DNA of 64,000 nucleotides from Runella limosa DSM 17973 (GTDB taxonomy: Bacteria > Bacteroidota > Bacteroidia > Cytophagales > Spirosomataceae). Position 1 is the first letter of the stretch, and each line of letters begins with the position of its first letter. Shown here in pieces: positions 46,749 through 56,588 of the stretch. Where the stretch lies: NCBI RefSeq assembly GCF_000482465.1, contig NZ_KI519420.1, positions 1,245,106-1,309,105 on the forward strand, in the 5' to 3' direction. The notes below the pieces were generated by a model. That model did not search any database. It was not told where the DNA came from and saw only the letters and a list, made by a program, of their open reading frames with translations. Both the position numbers and the translations under genes were made by a program.

Positions 46749-47321
46749 ATGATATTTCCCATCGTAGCATACGGCGATCCCGTTTTGCGTAAAGTGGCTC
46801 GACCCATTGAAAAAGACGAAATCAACTTGGCCGAATTTGTAGCAAATATGTACGAAACCATGTACGAATCGTCGGGCATTGGGTTGGCAGCGCCACAAGT
46901 AGGACAAAGTATTCGTGTGTTTGTCGTAGATGGTACTATTCTCAACGAGGACGAAGAAGAAGAGGACAAAGATCCAAGTTTGGAAGGGTTCAAAAAGGTG
47001 TTTATCAATCCCCAAATTTTGGAAGAAACGGGCGACGAATGGGCGTTTGAAGAAGGATGTTTGAGTATTCCAGGGGTTCGGGCGGATGTATATCGTCCCG
47101 AAAAGCTCAAAATAAAATACCGTGACCCTGAGTGGAACGAACACATCGAAGAATATGATGGCATGGCGGCTCGTATCATTCAACACGAATACGACCACCT
47201 AGAAGGTAAATTGTTTACGGATTATTTGCCGATGCTCAAGCGCCAAATGCTCAAAAAACGCTTGGCCGACATTACCAAAGGTGCCGTGAAGGTAGATTAC
47301 CGAATGCGCTTCCCGAAATAA
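46749..47321 (+). CDS. def: Peptide deformylase
   Basis: 190-residue metalloenzyme that removes the N-formyl group from nascent proteins. All three motifs are present: GIGLAAPQVG, EEGCLSIP (metal-binding Cys) and QHEYDHLEG (metal-binding His pair and catalytic Glu). An acidic insertion EDEEEEDKD sits between motifs 1 and 2. Co-transcribed with ruvX. Confidence 0.97.
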   Translation: MIFPIVAYGDPVLRKVARPIEKDEINLAEFVANMYETMYESSGIGLAAPQVGQSIRVFVVDGTILNEDEEEEDKDPSLEGFKKVFINPQILEETGDEWAFEEGCLSIPGVRADVYRPEKLKIKYRDPEWNEHIEEYDGMAARIIQHEYDHLEGKLFTDYLPMLKRQMLKKRLADITKGAVKVDYRMRFPK

Positions 47322-47329
47322 ACGAATCG

Positions 47330-47381
47330 TCGGGTTGTGAGCAACCCTCCACACGGGTGGTTCAGGTTGCTCACAACCCGA
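47330..47381. repeat. Palindromic pair of GTTGTGAGCAAC units
   Basis: Perfect 17-bp stem TCGGGTTGTGAGCAACC/GGTTGCTCACAACCCGA enclosing a small hairpin (CCACACGGGTGG). A third degenerate unit GATTGCTCACAACCTGA is at 47399-47415. It may also end def transcription. Confidence 0.75.
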
Positions 47382-47573
47382 ACATAGCGTACAAGCGAGA
47401 TTGCTCACAACCTGACTTCTGATTATCATTTTACAACACATATAACATAATAGAATAAACACATAGAAAATCGCTTGGTTTTCTATATGAAAAATCTAAG
47501 TGAGCTATGTGATTACTTGCAGTTTTTCTCTGTACCAACGGTTTTACTGTTCAAATTATCAAACTTCACAGCC

Positions 47574-48302
47574 ATGGATCTCCGCAAAAAAGCTAAAAAC
47601 GTACTTTTTATCGACATCGAAACGGTTTCGTCGAAAGCTTCCTTTGACCAGCTTGACGAACGAATGCAGGAACAGTGGGAACGCAAAGCGTCGAATATTC
47701 GCAACGATGACCACGTGGCTCCTTTCGACTTGTTTTACCGTCGGGCGGCGATTTATGCGGAGTTTGGCAAAATCATTTGTATCGGCGTTGGGGCGCTGTA
47801 TTGGAATACCACCGACGAGCAGCCACGTTTTAAAGTAAAATCCCTCGCGGGCGACGACGAACGTGCCCTGTTGTTGGAATTTAAAGAGTTGCTTGAAAAA
47901 TACCCCCAAAACCAACTCATTCTCTGCGCTCACAACGGCAAGGAGTTTGACTTTCCTTACATCTGCCGACGGATGTTGGTCAACGGCATCACCCTTCCCG
48001 AATCACTCCAACTTTCGGGTAAAAAGCCGTGGGAAATCCTTCACCAAGACACGCTTGACATGTGGCGTTATGGCGATTACAAGAGTTTTGCGCAGTTGGA
48101 TTTGTTGGCGGCGCTTTTTGGTATTCCGAGTAGTAAGTCGGACATCAGCGGCGAAGACGTAACGCGGGTGTATTATGCCGAAAAAGACCTCGACCGTATT
48201 CGGCGCTACTGCAAGGAAGACGTTGTGGTGTTGGCCCAGCTGTGGCTGCGTCTCAATCAATTCGAGACCGTGAAACCCGAGTACATTGTGCGGGCGGAGT
48301 AG
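47574..48302 (+). CDS. Predicted 3'-5' exonuclease (PolB exonuclease-like)
   Basis: 242 residues of a DnaQ-like exonuclease fold. Visible acid motifs are LFIDIETVSS (DxE), CAHNGKEFDFPYICRR (HNxxxFD) and RRYCKEDVVVLAQLW (YxxxD), with HQDTLDMWRYGD between. It may proofread or trim DNA; the biological role is unassigned. ATG 47574 (MDLRKKAKN) precedes the first motif at normal distance, although an in-frame start 99 nt upstream exists. Confidence 0.88.
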   Translation: MDLRKKAKNVLFIDIETVSSKASFDQLDERMQEQWERKASNIRNDDHVAPFDLFYRRAAIYAEFGKIICIGVGALYWNTTDEQPRFKVKSLAGDDERALLLEFKELLEKYPQNQLILCAHNGKEFDFPYICRRMLVNGITLPESLQLSGKKPWEILHQDTLDMWRYGDYKSFAQLDLLAALFGIPSSKSDISGEDVTRVYYAEKDLDRIRRYCKEDVVVLAQLWLRLNQFETVKPEYIVRAE

Positions 48303-48379
48303 TGTTGTGAAAATTCTATGGATTTGTCGTCACAGTTTGTTTTCTTTGAGTTGCCTTTTCAAACAAAGACCAAATCCCA

Positions 48380-49663
48380 ATGAAAAAAATCTACCTCTTG
48401 GCGGGTGCGATGGCGCTCGCTGCTTCCTCTTCATTGTACGCCCAACGTACCCTTATCCACTGCGGAAAACTCATCGACGGCTTGGCTGATGCGGCCCAAG
48501 ACCAAATGACGATTGTGGTGGAGAAAAACCGCATTACGGCCGTGGAAAAAGGCTACACCAAAGGCCAAGGCACCGACAAAGTGATTGACCTAAAAAACAA
48601 AACGGTTCTGCCTGGCTTGACCGACATGCACGTGCATATCGAAAGCGAAACCAGCCGCGACCAGTTTGCCAAACGCGTCAGCTACACGCCCGCTGATATA
48701 GCTTTTGAAGCCCAAAAATATGCTTATATCAACCTCATGGCGGGCTTTACGGCCGTGCGCGATTTGGGTGGAAGCGGCGTCAATATTTCGCTACGCAATG
48801 CCATCAACAAAGGCTTGGTCGTTGGGCCGCGCATTTTTACGGCAGGTCAAACCCTCGCAACAACGGGTGGTCACGGGGATCCTACCAACGGTCTCGGCAA
48901 CCACTTTACCGCGCCCGAAAAAATGACTGATGGCGTCGTGGATTCGCCTGAAGCAGGCCGCAAAGCCGTGCGCCAACGCTACAAAGACGGAGCCGATTGC
49001 ATCAAAATCACCGCCACGGGTGGGGTATTGAGTATCGCCAAGAGTGGTAAAGCTCCTCAGTTTACCGACGATGAAGTGTCGGCCATCGTTTCTACGGCCA
49101 AAGATTACGGCTTTCACGTGGCTGCCCACGCCCACGGTGCGGAGGGGATGAAGCGGGCGTTGCGCGCGGGCGTGACGACCATCGAACACGGAACGTACAT
49201 GGACGATGAGGCGATTGAGATTTTCAAAAAAACGGGGGCGTATTATGTGCCTACCATCATTGCGGGGCGTTCGGCAGCTGACTCGGCCAAAATCATTGGG
49301 TATTTCCACCCGTTCGTACGGGCCAAAGCGTTGGAAATTGGGCCATTGATTCAGAAAACGTTTGAAAAAGCCTACAAAGCGGGTGTGAAAATCGCTTTTG
49401 GAACCGATGCAGGTGTATTTGCTCACGGTAAAAATGCCAAAGAATTTGAGTACATGACCGAAGTAGGAATGCCACCAATGGAGGCTATTAAGTCGGCGAC
49501 CATCGTACCTGCGCAGATTTTGGGCGAGGAAGCCAATATGGGTAGCATTAGCAAAGGAAAATACGCCGATATTATTGCGACCGACGAAAACCCTCTCCAA
49601 AACATCAAAACGCTTCAAAACGTCACGTTTGTGATGAAAGACGGCGCGGTGGTGAAACAGTAA
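48380..49663 (+). CDS. Secreted amidohydrolase (imidazolonepropionase-like)
   Basis: 427 residues with a signal peptide (ALAASSSLYA-Q) and the full amidohydrolase metal site: HVH in DMHVHIE, Lys in CIKITATGG, His in AAHAHG and TIEHGTYMD, and Asp in AFGTDAGV. Exported relatives hydrolyse peptides or prolidase substrates (Xaa-Pro or Xaa-Arg). Substrate unknown. Confidence 0.9.
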   Translation: MKKIYLLAGAMALAASSSLYAQRTLIHCGKLIDGLADAAQDQMTIVVEKNRITAVEKGYTKGQGTDKVIDLKNKTVLPGLTDMHVHIESETSRDQFAKRVSYTPADIAFEAQKYAYINLMAGFTAVRDLGGSGVNISLRNAINKGLVVGPRIFTAGQTLATTGGHGDPTNGLGNHFTAPEKMTDGVVDSPEAGRKAVRQRYKDGADCIKITATGGVLSIAKSGKAPQFTDDEVSAIVSTAKDYGFHVAAHAHGAEGMKRALRAGVTTIEHGTYMDDEAIEIFKKTGAYYVPTIIAGRSAADSAKIIGYFHPFVRAKALEIGPLIQKTFEKAYKAGVKIAFGTDAGVFAHGKNAKEFEYMTEVGMPPMEAIKSATIVPAQILGEEANMGSISKGKYADIIATDENPLQNIKTLQNVTFVMKDGAVVKQ

Positions 49664-49752
49664 TTTTTTAACTTTTTTGCGTATATTCAAAAACCGTTGA
49701 TGGGGTTTGCGAGTTTAGTTACTACATTCATCACGGAAGAACAATTTATACG

Positions 49753-51216
49753 TTGAAAAAAGTAATCGTCATAGGAGCAGGCTTTGCGGGGCTTTCGGCC
49801 GCCACTAGCCTTGCCAATAAAGGTTTTGAGGTCACTATTTTAGAGAAAAATTCCGTGCCTGGTGGACGGGCACGGGTTTTTCGTGAAAAAGGCTTTACGT
49901 TTGACATGGGCCCCAGCTGGTACTGGATGCCCGACGTGTTTGAGACGTATTTTGGAAAATTTGGCAAAAAGCCTTCTGATTACTACCAACTTGTGCGGCT
50001 AGATCCTTCGTATGCCGTTATTTTTGATGCCGCATCAGCAGTCGATATTCCTGCGGGAATTGACAAATTAAAACAACTTTTTGAGCAAATAGAGCCTGGC
50101 AGCGGGCAACGCTTGGAGGCGTTTTTGGAACAAGCTGCGTACAAATACGACGTGGGCATGAACAAGTTCGTTTGGAAGCCAAGCCGAAGTATTTGGGAGT
50201 TTGTAAGCCTCAAACTGCTCTATGATTTGGGCCGAATGGACGTGCTTCAAACCTTTGCGGGGCACATCCGTAAGTATTTTTCTGATCCAAAGTTGCTGCA
50301 ATTAATGGAGTTTCCCATTCTATTTTTGGGGGCAACGCCCGAAAATACGCCTGCTATGTATAGCCTGATGAACTACGCCGAAATTTCGATGGGGACGTGG
50401 TATCCGATGGGTGGCATGTACGAAATCGTCAAAGGAATGGTGGCATTGGCGGAGGAAAAAGGCGTAAAACTTTTACTCAACCAAAACGTTACGCGCATCG
50501 ACGTAGTGGGAGGGGTAGCCAAACAAGTGGTGACAGACAGTGCTACTTTCGAGGCCGACGTAGTAGTGGCAGGGGCAGACTACCACCATGTGGACACTAA
50601 ATTGTTGGGACAATATCGAAACTATTCGGACTCCTATTGGGATAAAAGAACCCTTGCTCCGTCTTCATTATTATACTATTTGGGTATTAATAAACGTATC
50701 CCAAAACTACAGCACCATAATTTATTTTTTGACGAAGATTTCAAGCAGCACGCCCACGAAATATATACCCAACCACAGTGGCCAAGCAAACCGCTGTTTT
50801 ACGTGTCGGCTCCTTCCAAAACCGACCCTTCGGTCGCGCCTGAGGGCTGTGAAAACTTGTTTCTTCTCATTCCCGTCGCGCCTGATTTAAAAGATGATTC
50901 GGAAGAAATTCGTGAGCGGTATTTCAACGTAGTGATGGAACGCTTGGAGACATACGTTGGGGAAGACATTCGCCCGTATATCGTTTATAAACGCACTTAT
51001 GCCCACCGCGATTTTATGTCGGATTACAATGCCTTCAAAGGCAATGCCTACGGTTTGGCAAACACGTTGTTTCAAACGGCATTTTTAAAACCAACACTCA
51101 AAAACAAAAAGGTGGCTAATTTGTTTTATACAGGACAGCTTACTGTGCCTGGGCCAGGGGTGCCGCCGTCGTTGATTTCGGGCTTAGTAGTGGCCGATGA
51201 AGTTGAAAAAGCATAA
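49753..51216 (+). CDS. crtI: Phytoene desaturase (carotenoid)
   Basis: 487-residue FAD enzyme that desaturates phytoene towards lycopene. It has the dinucleotide-binding start VIGAGFAGLSAATSLA, VPGGRARVFREKGFTFDMGP and the C-terminal GQLTVPGPGVPPSLISG. The start is TTG (49753): the FAD-binding motif begins within eight codons and no ATG occurs before residue 51, so TTG is probably genuine. crtB follows 19 nt after the stop, so these two form the carotenoid operon here. Confidence 0.93.
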   Translation: MKKVIVIGAGFAGLSAATSLANKGFEVTILEKNSVPGGRARVFREKGFTFDMGPSWYWMPDVFETYFGKFGKKPSDYYQLVRLDPSYAVIFDAASAVDIPAGIDKLKQLFEQIEPGSGQRLEAFLEQAAYKYDVGMNKFVWKPSRSIWEFVSLKLLYDLGRMDVLQTFAGHIRKYFSDPKLLQLMEFPILFLGATPENTPAMYSLMNYAEISMGTWYPMGGMYEIVKGMVALAEEKGVKLLLNQNVTRIDVVGGVAKQVVTDSATFEADVVVAGADYHHVDTKLLGQYRNYSDSYWDKRTLAPSSLLYYLGINKRIPKLQHHNLFFDEDFKQHAHEIYTQPQWPSKPLFYVSAPSKTDPSVAPEGCENLFLLIPVAPDLKDDSEEIRERYFNVVMERLETYVGEDIRPYIVYKRTYAHRDFMSDYNAFKGNAYGLANTLFQTAFLKPTLKNKKVANLFYTGQLTVPGPGVPPSLISGLVVADEVEKA

Positions 51217-51235
51217 AGAAACCAAACCATTCTCC

Positions 51236-52066
51236 ATGATACAGTTATTTAATCAGACAGCCTTGGAATGTAGCAAGCTTATCACGGAGCGCTACAGTAC
51301 TTCTTTTACATTGGGTATCAAGACATTAGATGCTAAGTTTCACTTGCCCATCTACGCCATTTATGGTTTTGTTCGCTGCGCCGACGAGATTGTAGATACG
51401 TTTCATGACCATGATAAAAAGTTTTTGCTAGATAAGTTTCGGCATGATACTTATGAAGCCATTGAGCAGCGTATCAGCCTCAATCCCGTGCTTCACGCGT
51501 TTCAGTTGGTGGTGAATGAGTACCAGATAGAACGTGATTTGATTGATGCGTTTTTGCACAGCATGGAAATGGATTTGGCTCCTTTGGATTACAATAGAAA
51601 TTTATACGACGAATACATTTATGGCTCGGCAGAGGTGGTTGGGTTGATGTGTTTGAGGGTATTTTGTGAAGGAGATGTCAAGATGTTTGACCACTTAAAA
51701 GAAGGAGCGAGGCGCTTGGGTGCGGCTTTTCAGAAGGTTAATTTCTTGCGCGATTTGAAAAGCGATTATGTAGAACGAGGGCGCGTATATTTTCCAGAAG
51801 TCGATTTTCAGTTGTTTTCTAAAGAAGCGAAACGAAAAATCGAAGCCGACATTCAGGCAGACTTTGACGCGGCCAACGTTGCCATTCAGCAGCTTCCAAA
51901 AAGCGCCCGCATGGGAGTGTATTTGGCGTACGTGTATTATTTGAAGCTTTTTACCAAAATCAAAGAAACGTCGGCCAATCGGATTCAGGAAGAGCGCATT
52001 CGGGTGCCAGATTTTCAGAAAATGGCACTTTTAGCCAAAACATACCTTCAATTTAGGCTCTCCTAA
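51236..52066 (+). CDS. crtB: Phytoene/squalene synthase
   Basis: 276 residues joining two geranylgeranyl-PP into phytoene. It has the first Asp-rich motif CADEIVDTFHD and the second region AFQKVNFLRDLKSDYVERGR. ATG 51236 (MIQLFNQTALECSK) is preferred; ATG 51197 would overlap crtI by 20 nt and add 13 basic residues. Bacteroidetes use this pair for zeaxanthin- or flexirubin-like pigments, but the hydroxylase and cyclase genes are not here. Confidence 0.93.
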   Translation: MIQLFNQTALECSKLITERYSTSFTLGIKTLDAKFHLPIYAIYGFVRCADEIVDTFHDHDKKFLLDKFRHDTYEAIEQRISLNPVLHAFQLVVNEYQIERDLIDAFLHSMEMDLAPLDYNRNLYDEYIYGSAEVVGLMCLRVFCEGDVKMFDHLKEGARRLGAAFQKVNFLRDLKSDYVERGRVYFPEVDFQLFSKEAKRKIEADIQADFDAANVAIQQLPKSARMGVYLAYVYYLKLFTKIKETSANRIQEERIRVPDFQKMALLAKTYLQFRLS

Positions 52067-52176
52067 ACTCAATACCAATACCCTACTCTAAGCATTATGG
52101 CGGCTTCCAACTTACGGGAAAGTAGGCTGAAAGTCGCTTTTTTATTCTTTATCCAGCATTTTTAGCCAGCTACTTA

Positions 52177-53237
52177 TACTAATTTTAAAGATTAATTGCG
52201 TATTTTGATGTAAGGGTATTTAGTAAGTTTAATTACATTTTCTAAGTTGTCAGCAACCTTCATTAGGGCCTCACAGACACGCTCTTGTGCTTGTTGGATA
52301 GTGTCAAAAACTTTGTTAGCAAGTTCTTTTCTCATCTCTTGAAAAAACCTTTCAACAGGGTTCAACTCGGGACAGGCCGTAGGCAAGTGTTGTAAAACTA
52401 CTAAAGTATCTTTTGTTACTTTGCTTTGATGGGTTGTTGCTCTGTCAGCAATCAACAAAGTAGTTCGGTTAAGGCATTGGTTAAATTCTTTGATAAATAG
52501 GGCAAAACATTCCATGTTCATGTAAGGCAAAATCATCGCAAAAACCTCTCCCGTATATGGCTTGAGGGCTAAATAAAGATATGAAAACTCATAACCTATT
52601 TTCACGGGGGCCTGCGGCCGATGCCCTTGTGGTGTCCATTTTCGTTTGTTTTCGGTACGAGTGCCAAATCGCATTTCGTCCTCAAAAAACACGGCTTGTT
52701 TATAATCACTGGTCAGTTCATGGAAGTTTTTTTAAAAGCTTCCATGCCTTCTTTGTCTTGACGGACATTGCTAGGACGACCTGTTTTTAGTTTGATTTTG
52801 AGCCTTTTGCACAGTAAACTGATACCACCAAGGGTGTAAGTTACTTGCAGGTTATTTTCAAGCCACTCTTGAATATCGGCTAAACTATTGGCTTGGTCAG
52901 TCTTTAAATAAGTTCGTAAAAGACTCATTTGAACACTACTGAGTTTGCCGAAATAGGTTTGACGACTCAAATCCAGAAGAAGGGTAAGCCCTCCTTGTCT
53001 GTATAATTGCCATAAATTTTGGCTCTGACGTTCTTTCAGACCTATTAATGCTCCTGCTGACTTTTGAGATTTTACTTCTTGCGTCTTCAGAGCATAGAGA
53101 TACTGCAAGCGATCCCGATGAATCGTTAGTTTTTGTTTGCCCATCAACTCTTTTAATGTGTCGGGGCTTTCTGATATTGCTGTTGCGTAGTCCATAAAAC
53201 AAAAATATAAATACGCAATCAAAATTTAAAATCAGTA
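52177..53237 (-). mobile_element. IS630-family insertion sequence
   Basis: 1061 bp including a TA at each end (52177-52178 and 53236-53237), the usual IS630 target duplication. The inverted ends read CTAATTTTAAAGATTAATTG on the left and CTGATTTTAAATTTTGATTG on the right and remain alike through GCGTATTT (about 24 of 30 identical). It carries one transposase in two frames. It is inserted at the last codon of the LytTR gene at 53236-53913. Confidence 0.85.
52192..53195 (-). CDS. IS630 transposase, two frames joined by a -1 slip
   Basis: ORF A (53195 to 52713) is the helix-turn-helix N-terminal half (MDYATAISESPDTLKEL onward). ORF B (to 52192) is the DDE catalytic half with Asp in MFFEDEMRFG, Asp in LLIADRATTH and Glu in PELNPVERFF. 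Near the end of ORF A an A7 run (52727-52733 on the + strand as T7) followed by C lets ribosomes slip -1, which joins the frames as EAFKKN then FHELTSDYKQAVFFEDE. Total about 334 residues, normal for IS630. Likely programmed frameshifting, so the element may be active. Confidence 0.85.
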
Positions 53238-53913
53238 TTAGGCGAAGTTTGTAGGTGATACCTATTTCAATGGCTTTGTCGTCGATGTAGAGGTTTTTCT
53301 TATCAAAGCTGGTGATTTTATTAATATTAACAATGTACGATTTGTGGACACGGATAAAGTTTTTGACGGGAAGCTGGTGCTCAAGGTGAGTGATTACGTC
53401 GTTGACTACCAGTATTTTGCCGTTTGTTTTATGGATTTTTGAGTACATACCATAAGCTTCAATAAACATAATGTCGTCGTAAAGGATAGCGTGCATTTTA
53501 CGACCAATCTTTACCATTATTTTGTTTTTAATCGCCAAATTTGAACTGTTGGCGGTATTAATATGTACTGCCCGAAAACACGCTTTGTGGAAACGCAAAG
53601 GAGTTAAAGGGGGCATTAAATAATCGAGTGCTCCCACATCAAATGCTTCAAGAGTAAAATCTTTGGAAGGGCTGACAACCACCACGGGTGGGAGATTTGG
53701 CCTGAGCTGAAATAATTCGAGTCCCTTGACGTCGGCAAAATCTGTCCCCCAGAAAATGATACTAACATCGTTAGTGGTGAGCACCGCCATTAGCTCCACG
53801 CCTGAGCAACAGACGAGAGGCGAATGCATAAAAGGAAGCTGGGTTATATATTCTTTTACTTGATTCACAAGGTTAGAATCAGCAATGGCAATGACTGGGG
53901 TTAGGCTATTCAT
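53236..53913 (-). CDS. LytTR-family regulator with degenerate receiver, 3' end hit by IS630
   Basis: 226 native residues. A receiver-like domain (1-125) lacks the key residues: the phospho-acceptor Asp position reads SIIFWGTDF and the conserved Lys is Pro (DYLMPPLTP), so it is a pseudo-receiver that should not be phosphorylated. The LytTR DNA-binding domain (about 130-226) is well kept (AILYDDIMFIEAYGMYSKI, FIRVHKSYIVNINKI). The IS630 sits after GITYKLRLI. Joining the two flanks across one TA gives ATA-TAA, so the original stop followed directly. Now the frame runs about 100 codons into the IS, to 52936. Confidence 0.85.
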
Positions 53914-54791
53914 AACGAGTTTAGAATGGAGTACACATAAATTATCTAATAAATGCCAATTAAGAGATTTGCGAAACTACAAAAACTACTATAAACGAAA
54001 AACTGGCTAGTGCGTGATTGTTATTGGACATAACAAAAAGCGTGCTATTTTTTGGTATGTATATTTTTCTATTGGCATATTAAATGTAAATTAATAGAAA
54101 GAAATGTGGATTTCATATAGGTGATATTGTTATTTTGTATAGTTTTTTTCTTTTGGTATGTATTATTTTGGCGCTACCTCCCAAAAACGCAAATTCGTCT
54201 TGTCATTTTCGCAATTAGCCTATACCAAAATGCTAATTGATTAGGTAAAAAAAAAGACATAGGTGCCTTGTTGCTTCTTGGCCTAAAAATTGATGCTTTG
54301 CTCTATAATTAGTGCAAACACACTTCTACCCTCATTGCGAAAAATAGTCCTTTAAAATTGCTTGTTCTCTCTATTTTAGGGAGGGTGAGAGCTCGTGGGC
54401 TTTTTAGAAACGCAACTCATTTCTAATGCCTTCTTAGATTGCCACAATAAGCAGGGTCAATGGATGGCCAAGCTATAGATAAAAGAGTAGTTATAAACAG
54501 ACACAATGATAAAACAGGAAGTTAAAAAATAATAATAATAAAACAGGAGGGAAAGAAGCCCTAGTACCGACCAAAGTAATCAAGCTTTCTTTCGCCTCCT
54601 TCGTTGGCTAAACCCCGTAAAAATTAGGTTAACACCATGCAAAGATACTGCAAAAATGGTGAATGGGACTTTTACGTCCTAATATTTTCACCGTCAGTGA
54701 GTTATTCACGATTTTTTGAGCGACAATGGCCTGCATGGTGGGCCTTGGCTGCCTCTTGTTTCCTTCTTCCATTGTTAATCCCTTTTTTCCG
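53914..54791. other. Long intergenic stretch before the surface-protein genes
   Basis: 878 bp, AT-rich, no credible gene. It has three copies of TTTTGGTAT (54050, 54151, and inverted at 54222), the first two extended to a 13-mer TTTTGGTATGTAT. These are candidate regulator sites for the LytTR gene or the surface proteins. Confidence 0.5.
54050..54230. promoter_or_regulatory. TTTTGGTAT repeats
   Basis: TTTTGGTATGTAT at 54050-54062 and 54151-54163 (same orientation, 101 bp apart), and ATACCAAAA, the inverted core, at 54222-54230. Candidate binding sites. Confidence 0.4.
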
Positions 54792-56588
54792 ATGAAACAT
54801 TTTATACGACTGTTGGCAGCCGTGGGGCTGCTATTGGTGTCGATGGCGACCCAAGCACAGAAAGGTTCATTTGCCGTGCGACTGAGCCTCAAATCGTTTG
54901 ATTGCGTTACCAAAAAACTGGTATTGCAAGTTCAAGTCAAGGCGAATAATGCAGACAGTACCTTCCTGATGGGAGATGCCAATTATCGGTTTAGGTACAA
55001 TACCCAACAACTCGCAAATCCAACGATTGTAAGTGAAGAGAACTTCTCAGGTAATGCGCCTGCCAGCCAAACGGCTTACCAGTCTCAAAACCTTGAAGGA
55101 AGTACCGCTGGCGCTACTGTTGGTATAGTTTCTCTCAATACCATTTTTGCGGGAAGAGCAGGTGCAAAGCAAGTGACGACCGACTGGACAACGGTAAGTA
55201 GTTTGTCATTTGATGTACTCACCACTACAAGTTGTTATACCCTGACGTGGCAGAAAGATACCGATTTCCCAAGAACAGGGATGAGTGAGGTGGTGGTCAC
55301 TACTACGACGCCTTTTGCATATACAACCAATAACGTAAAAGCGGCCAAAGTTTTTGAAAACCTTACAGTATGCCCCGATCAATACTGCCAAACAAGCAAG
55401 GCAAAATACGGCGTTCGTTTGTCGGTAAAAAGCTTCGATTGTACGACCAAAAAAGCGGTCTTCAGGGTAGAAGTTAGAGCGGCGGATGCTGCAAGTACGT
55501 TCTTGATGGGAGATGCTAATTTCCGTTTCAACTATAGTGCTACGCTGCTTACCAATCCACAAATTGTTTCACAAGAGGCATTTTCTTCTATGGCACCTGC
55601 CTCAGATAACCGCTATACAGCTCAAAACCTAACGGGAAGTACCGAAAATACGACGAGCGGGGTGGTGTCATTGAATGTCAAATACAGCCCATCGGGTACA
55701 CCAACCGCCCGCCAAGTAACTGAAGCATGGACAACAGTTTCGTGCATTTCGATGGACTATAAAGGGACTTTAGCTAATCCTTGCTTCGACTTAAACTGGC
55801 AAACTGGCACCGACTTCCCCAAAACAGGGATGAATGAAGTTGTAATTAATGGTGCTCAATACACGCTAACCGATGTACCGACAGGCGTAGAATATACAAA
55901 AGCCACGCTCTGTCCAGCACTTCGCTGCTCAGACAAATCGGCCGATTTAACCTTGTCGAAAAAGCGACTGTCGGCGGCTCAAGCAACGGTTGGAAGTACG
56001 GCTAGTTTTAAAATTACGGTGAAAAACGAAGGCCCTGATTCAGCGACCAACGTTGTAGTGACCGATTCCCTTCCTAACGCTTTGAAGTGGTTAAGTTCAG
56101 TACCAGCACTTACTCCAGCAGGACAAGTATTGACATGGAACATCGCAAGCATTGCTCCTGGCGACAGCGTGGAGTTAGTTATCAATACCCAAATACTGGC
56201 TGAAGGCGTACATTTTAACCGTGCTCAAATCACATCAGCAGACCAAGAAGACCCCGATTCGACGCCAAACAATAATCAGGTTTTGGAAGATGATATCGCC
56301 CATGCGTGTGTGAGTGTCCCCATCAAACTATGCTCTAATCAGCAAATTACGGTCACAGTACCAAGCTTCTTTACCAACGTAAGGTGGTTTAAAGGTGCCA
56401 CGCAGGTTGGCACAGGAAATACCATCGACTTATCAGATGCGGGCTCCTACAGTATCAGTGCCGATGCGGGAAGTTGTCCCGCAGAAGGGTGTTGCCCCAT
56501 CGTGATTGAGGCCATCGACTGTTGTCCACCAGATTTGTGCTTACCGTTTACGATTAAGCAAACCAAAAAAGCAGGCAAGCCTATTTAA
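54792..56588 (+). CDS. Secreted repeat protein with DUF11 and Ig-like domains
   Basis: 598 residues. A signal peptide (LLAAVGLLLVSMATQA-Q) is followed by two tandem repeats of about 180 residues (the first at about 25-200 contains VRLSLKSFDCVTKKLVLQVQ, the second at about 205-375 contains VRLSVKSFDCTTKKAVFRVE, both with STFLMGDAN and TDFP-TGM). A DUF11 domain (about 385-500: TVKNEGPDSATNVVVTDSLP) and a CHU-type Ig domain end in a Cys-rich tail (CCPPDLCLPFTIKQTKK). Probably displayed or exported by the type IX system, by inference. ATG 54792 gives the signal peptide. Confidence 0.85.
   Translation: MKHFIRLLAAVGLLLVSMATQAQKGSFAVRLSLKSFDCVTKKLVLQVQVKANNADSTFLMGDANYRFRYNTQQLANPTIVSEENFSGNAPASQTAYQSQNLEGSTAGATVGIVSLNTIFAGRAGAKQVTTDWTTVSSLSFDVLTTTSCYTLTWQKDTDFPRTGMSEVVVTTTTPFAYTTNNVKAAKVFENLTVCPDQYCQTSKAKYGVRLSVKSFDCTTKKAVFRVEVRAADAASTFLMGDANFRFNYSATLLTNPQIVSQEAFSSMAPASDNRYTAQNLTGSTENTTSGVVSLNVKYSPSGTPTARQVTEAWTTVSCISMDYKGTLANPCFDLNWQTGTDFPKTGMNEVVINGAQYTLTDVPTGVEYTKATLCPALRCSDKSADLTLSKKRLSAAQATVGSTASFKITVKNEGPDSATNVVVTDSLPNALKWLSSVPALTPAGQVLTWNIASIAPGDSVELVINTQILAEGVHFNRAQITSADQEDPDSTPNNNQVLEDDIAHACVSVPIKLCSNQQITVTVPSFFTNVRWFKGATQVGTGNTIDLSDAGSYSISADAGSCPAEGCCPIVIEAIDCCPPDLCLPFTIKQTKKAGKPI

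Noticed and set aside
48791..49690. Long open frame of 299 codons antisense to the amidohydrolase gene
   Set aside because: It lies opposite a clear conserved enzyme, is rich in His/Arg/Phe and has no family features; it is a codon-bias shadow.
54629..54913. 94-codon reverse frame before the first surface protein
   Set aside because: Overlaps the signal peptide of the surface protein in antisense and resembles nothing. A TATCTTTG at 54640-54647 on the reverse strand has no -33 partner.
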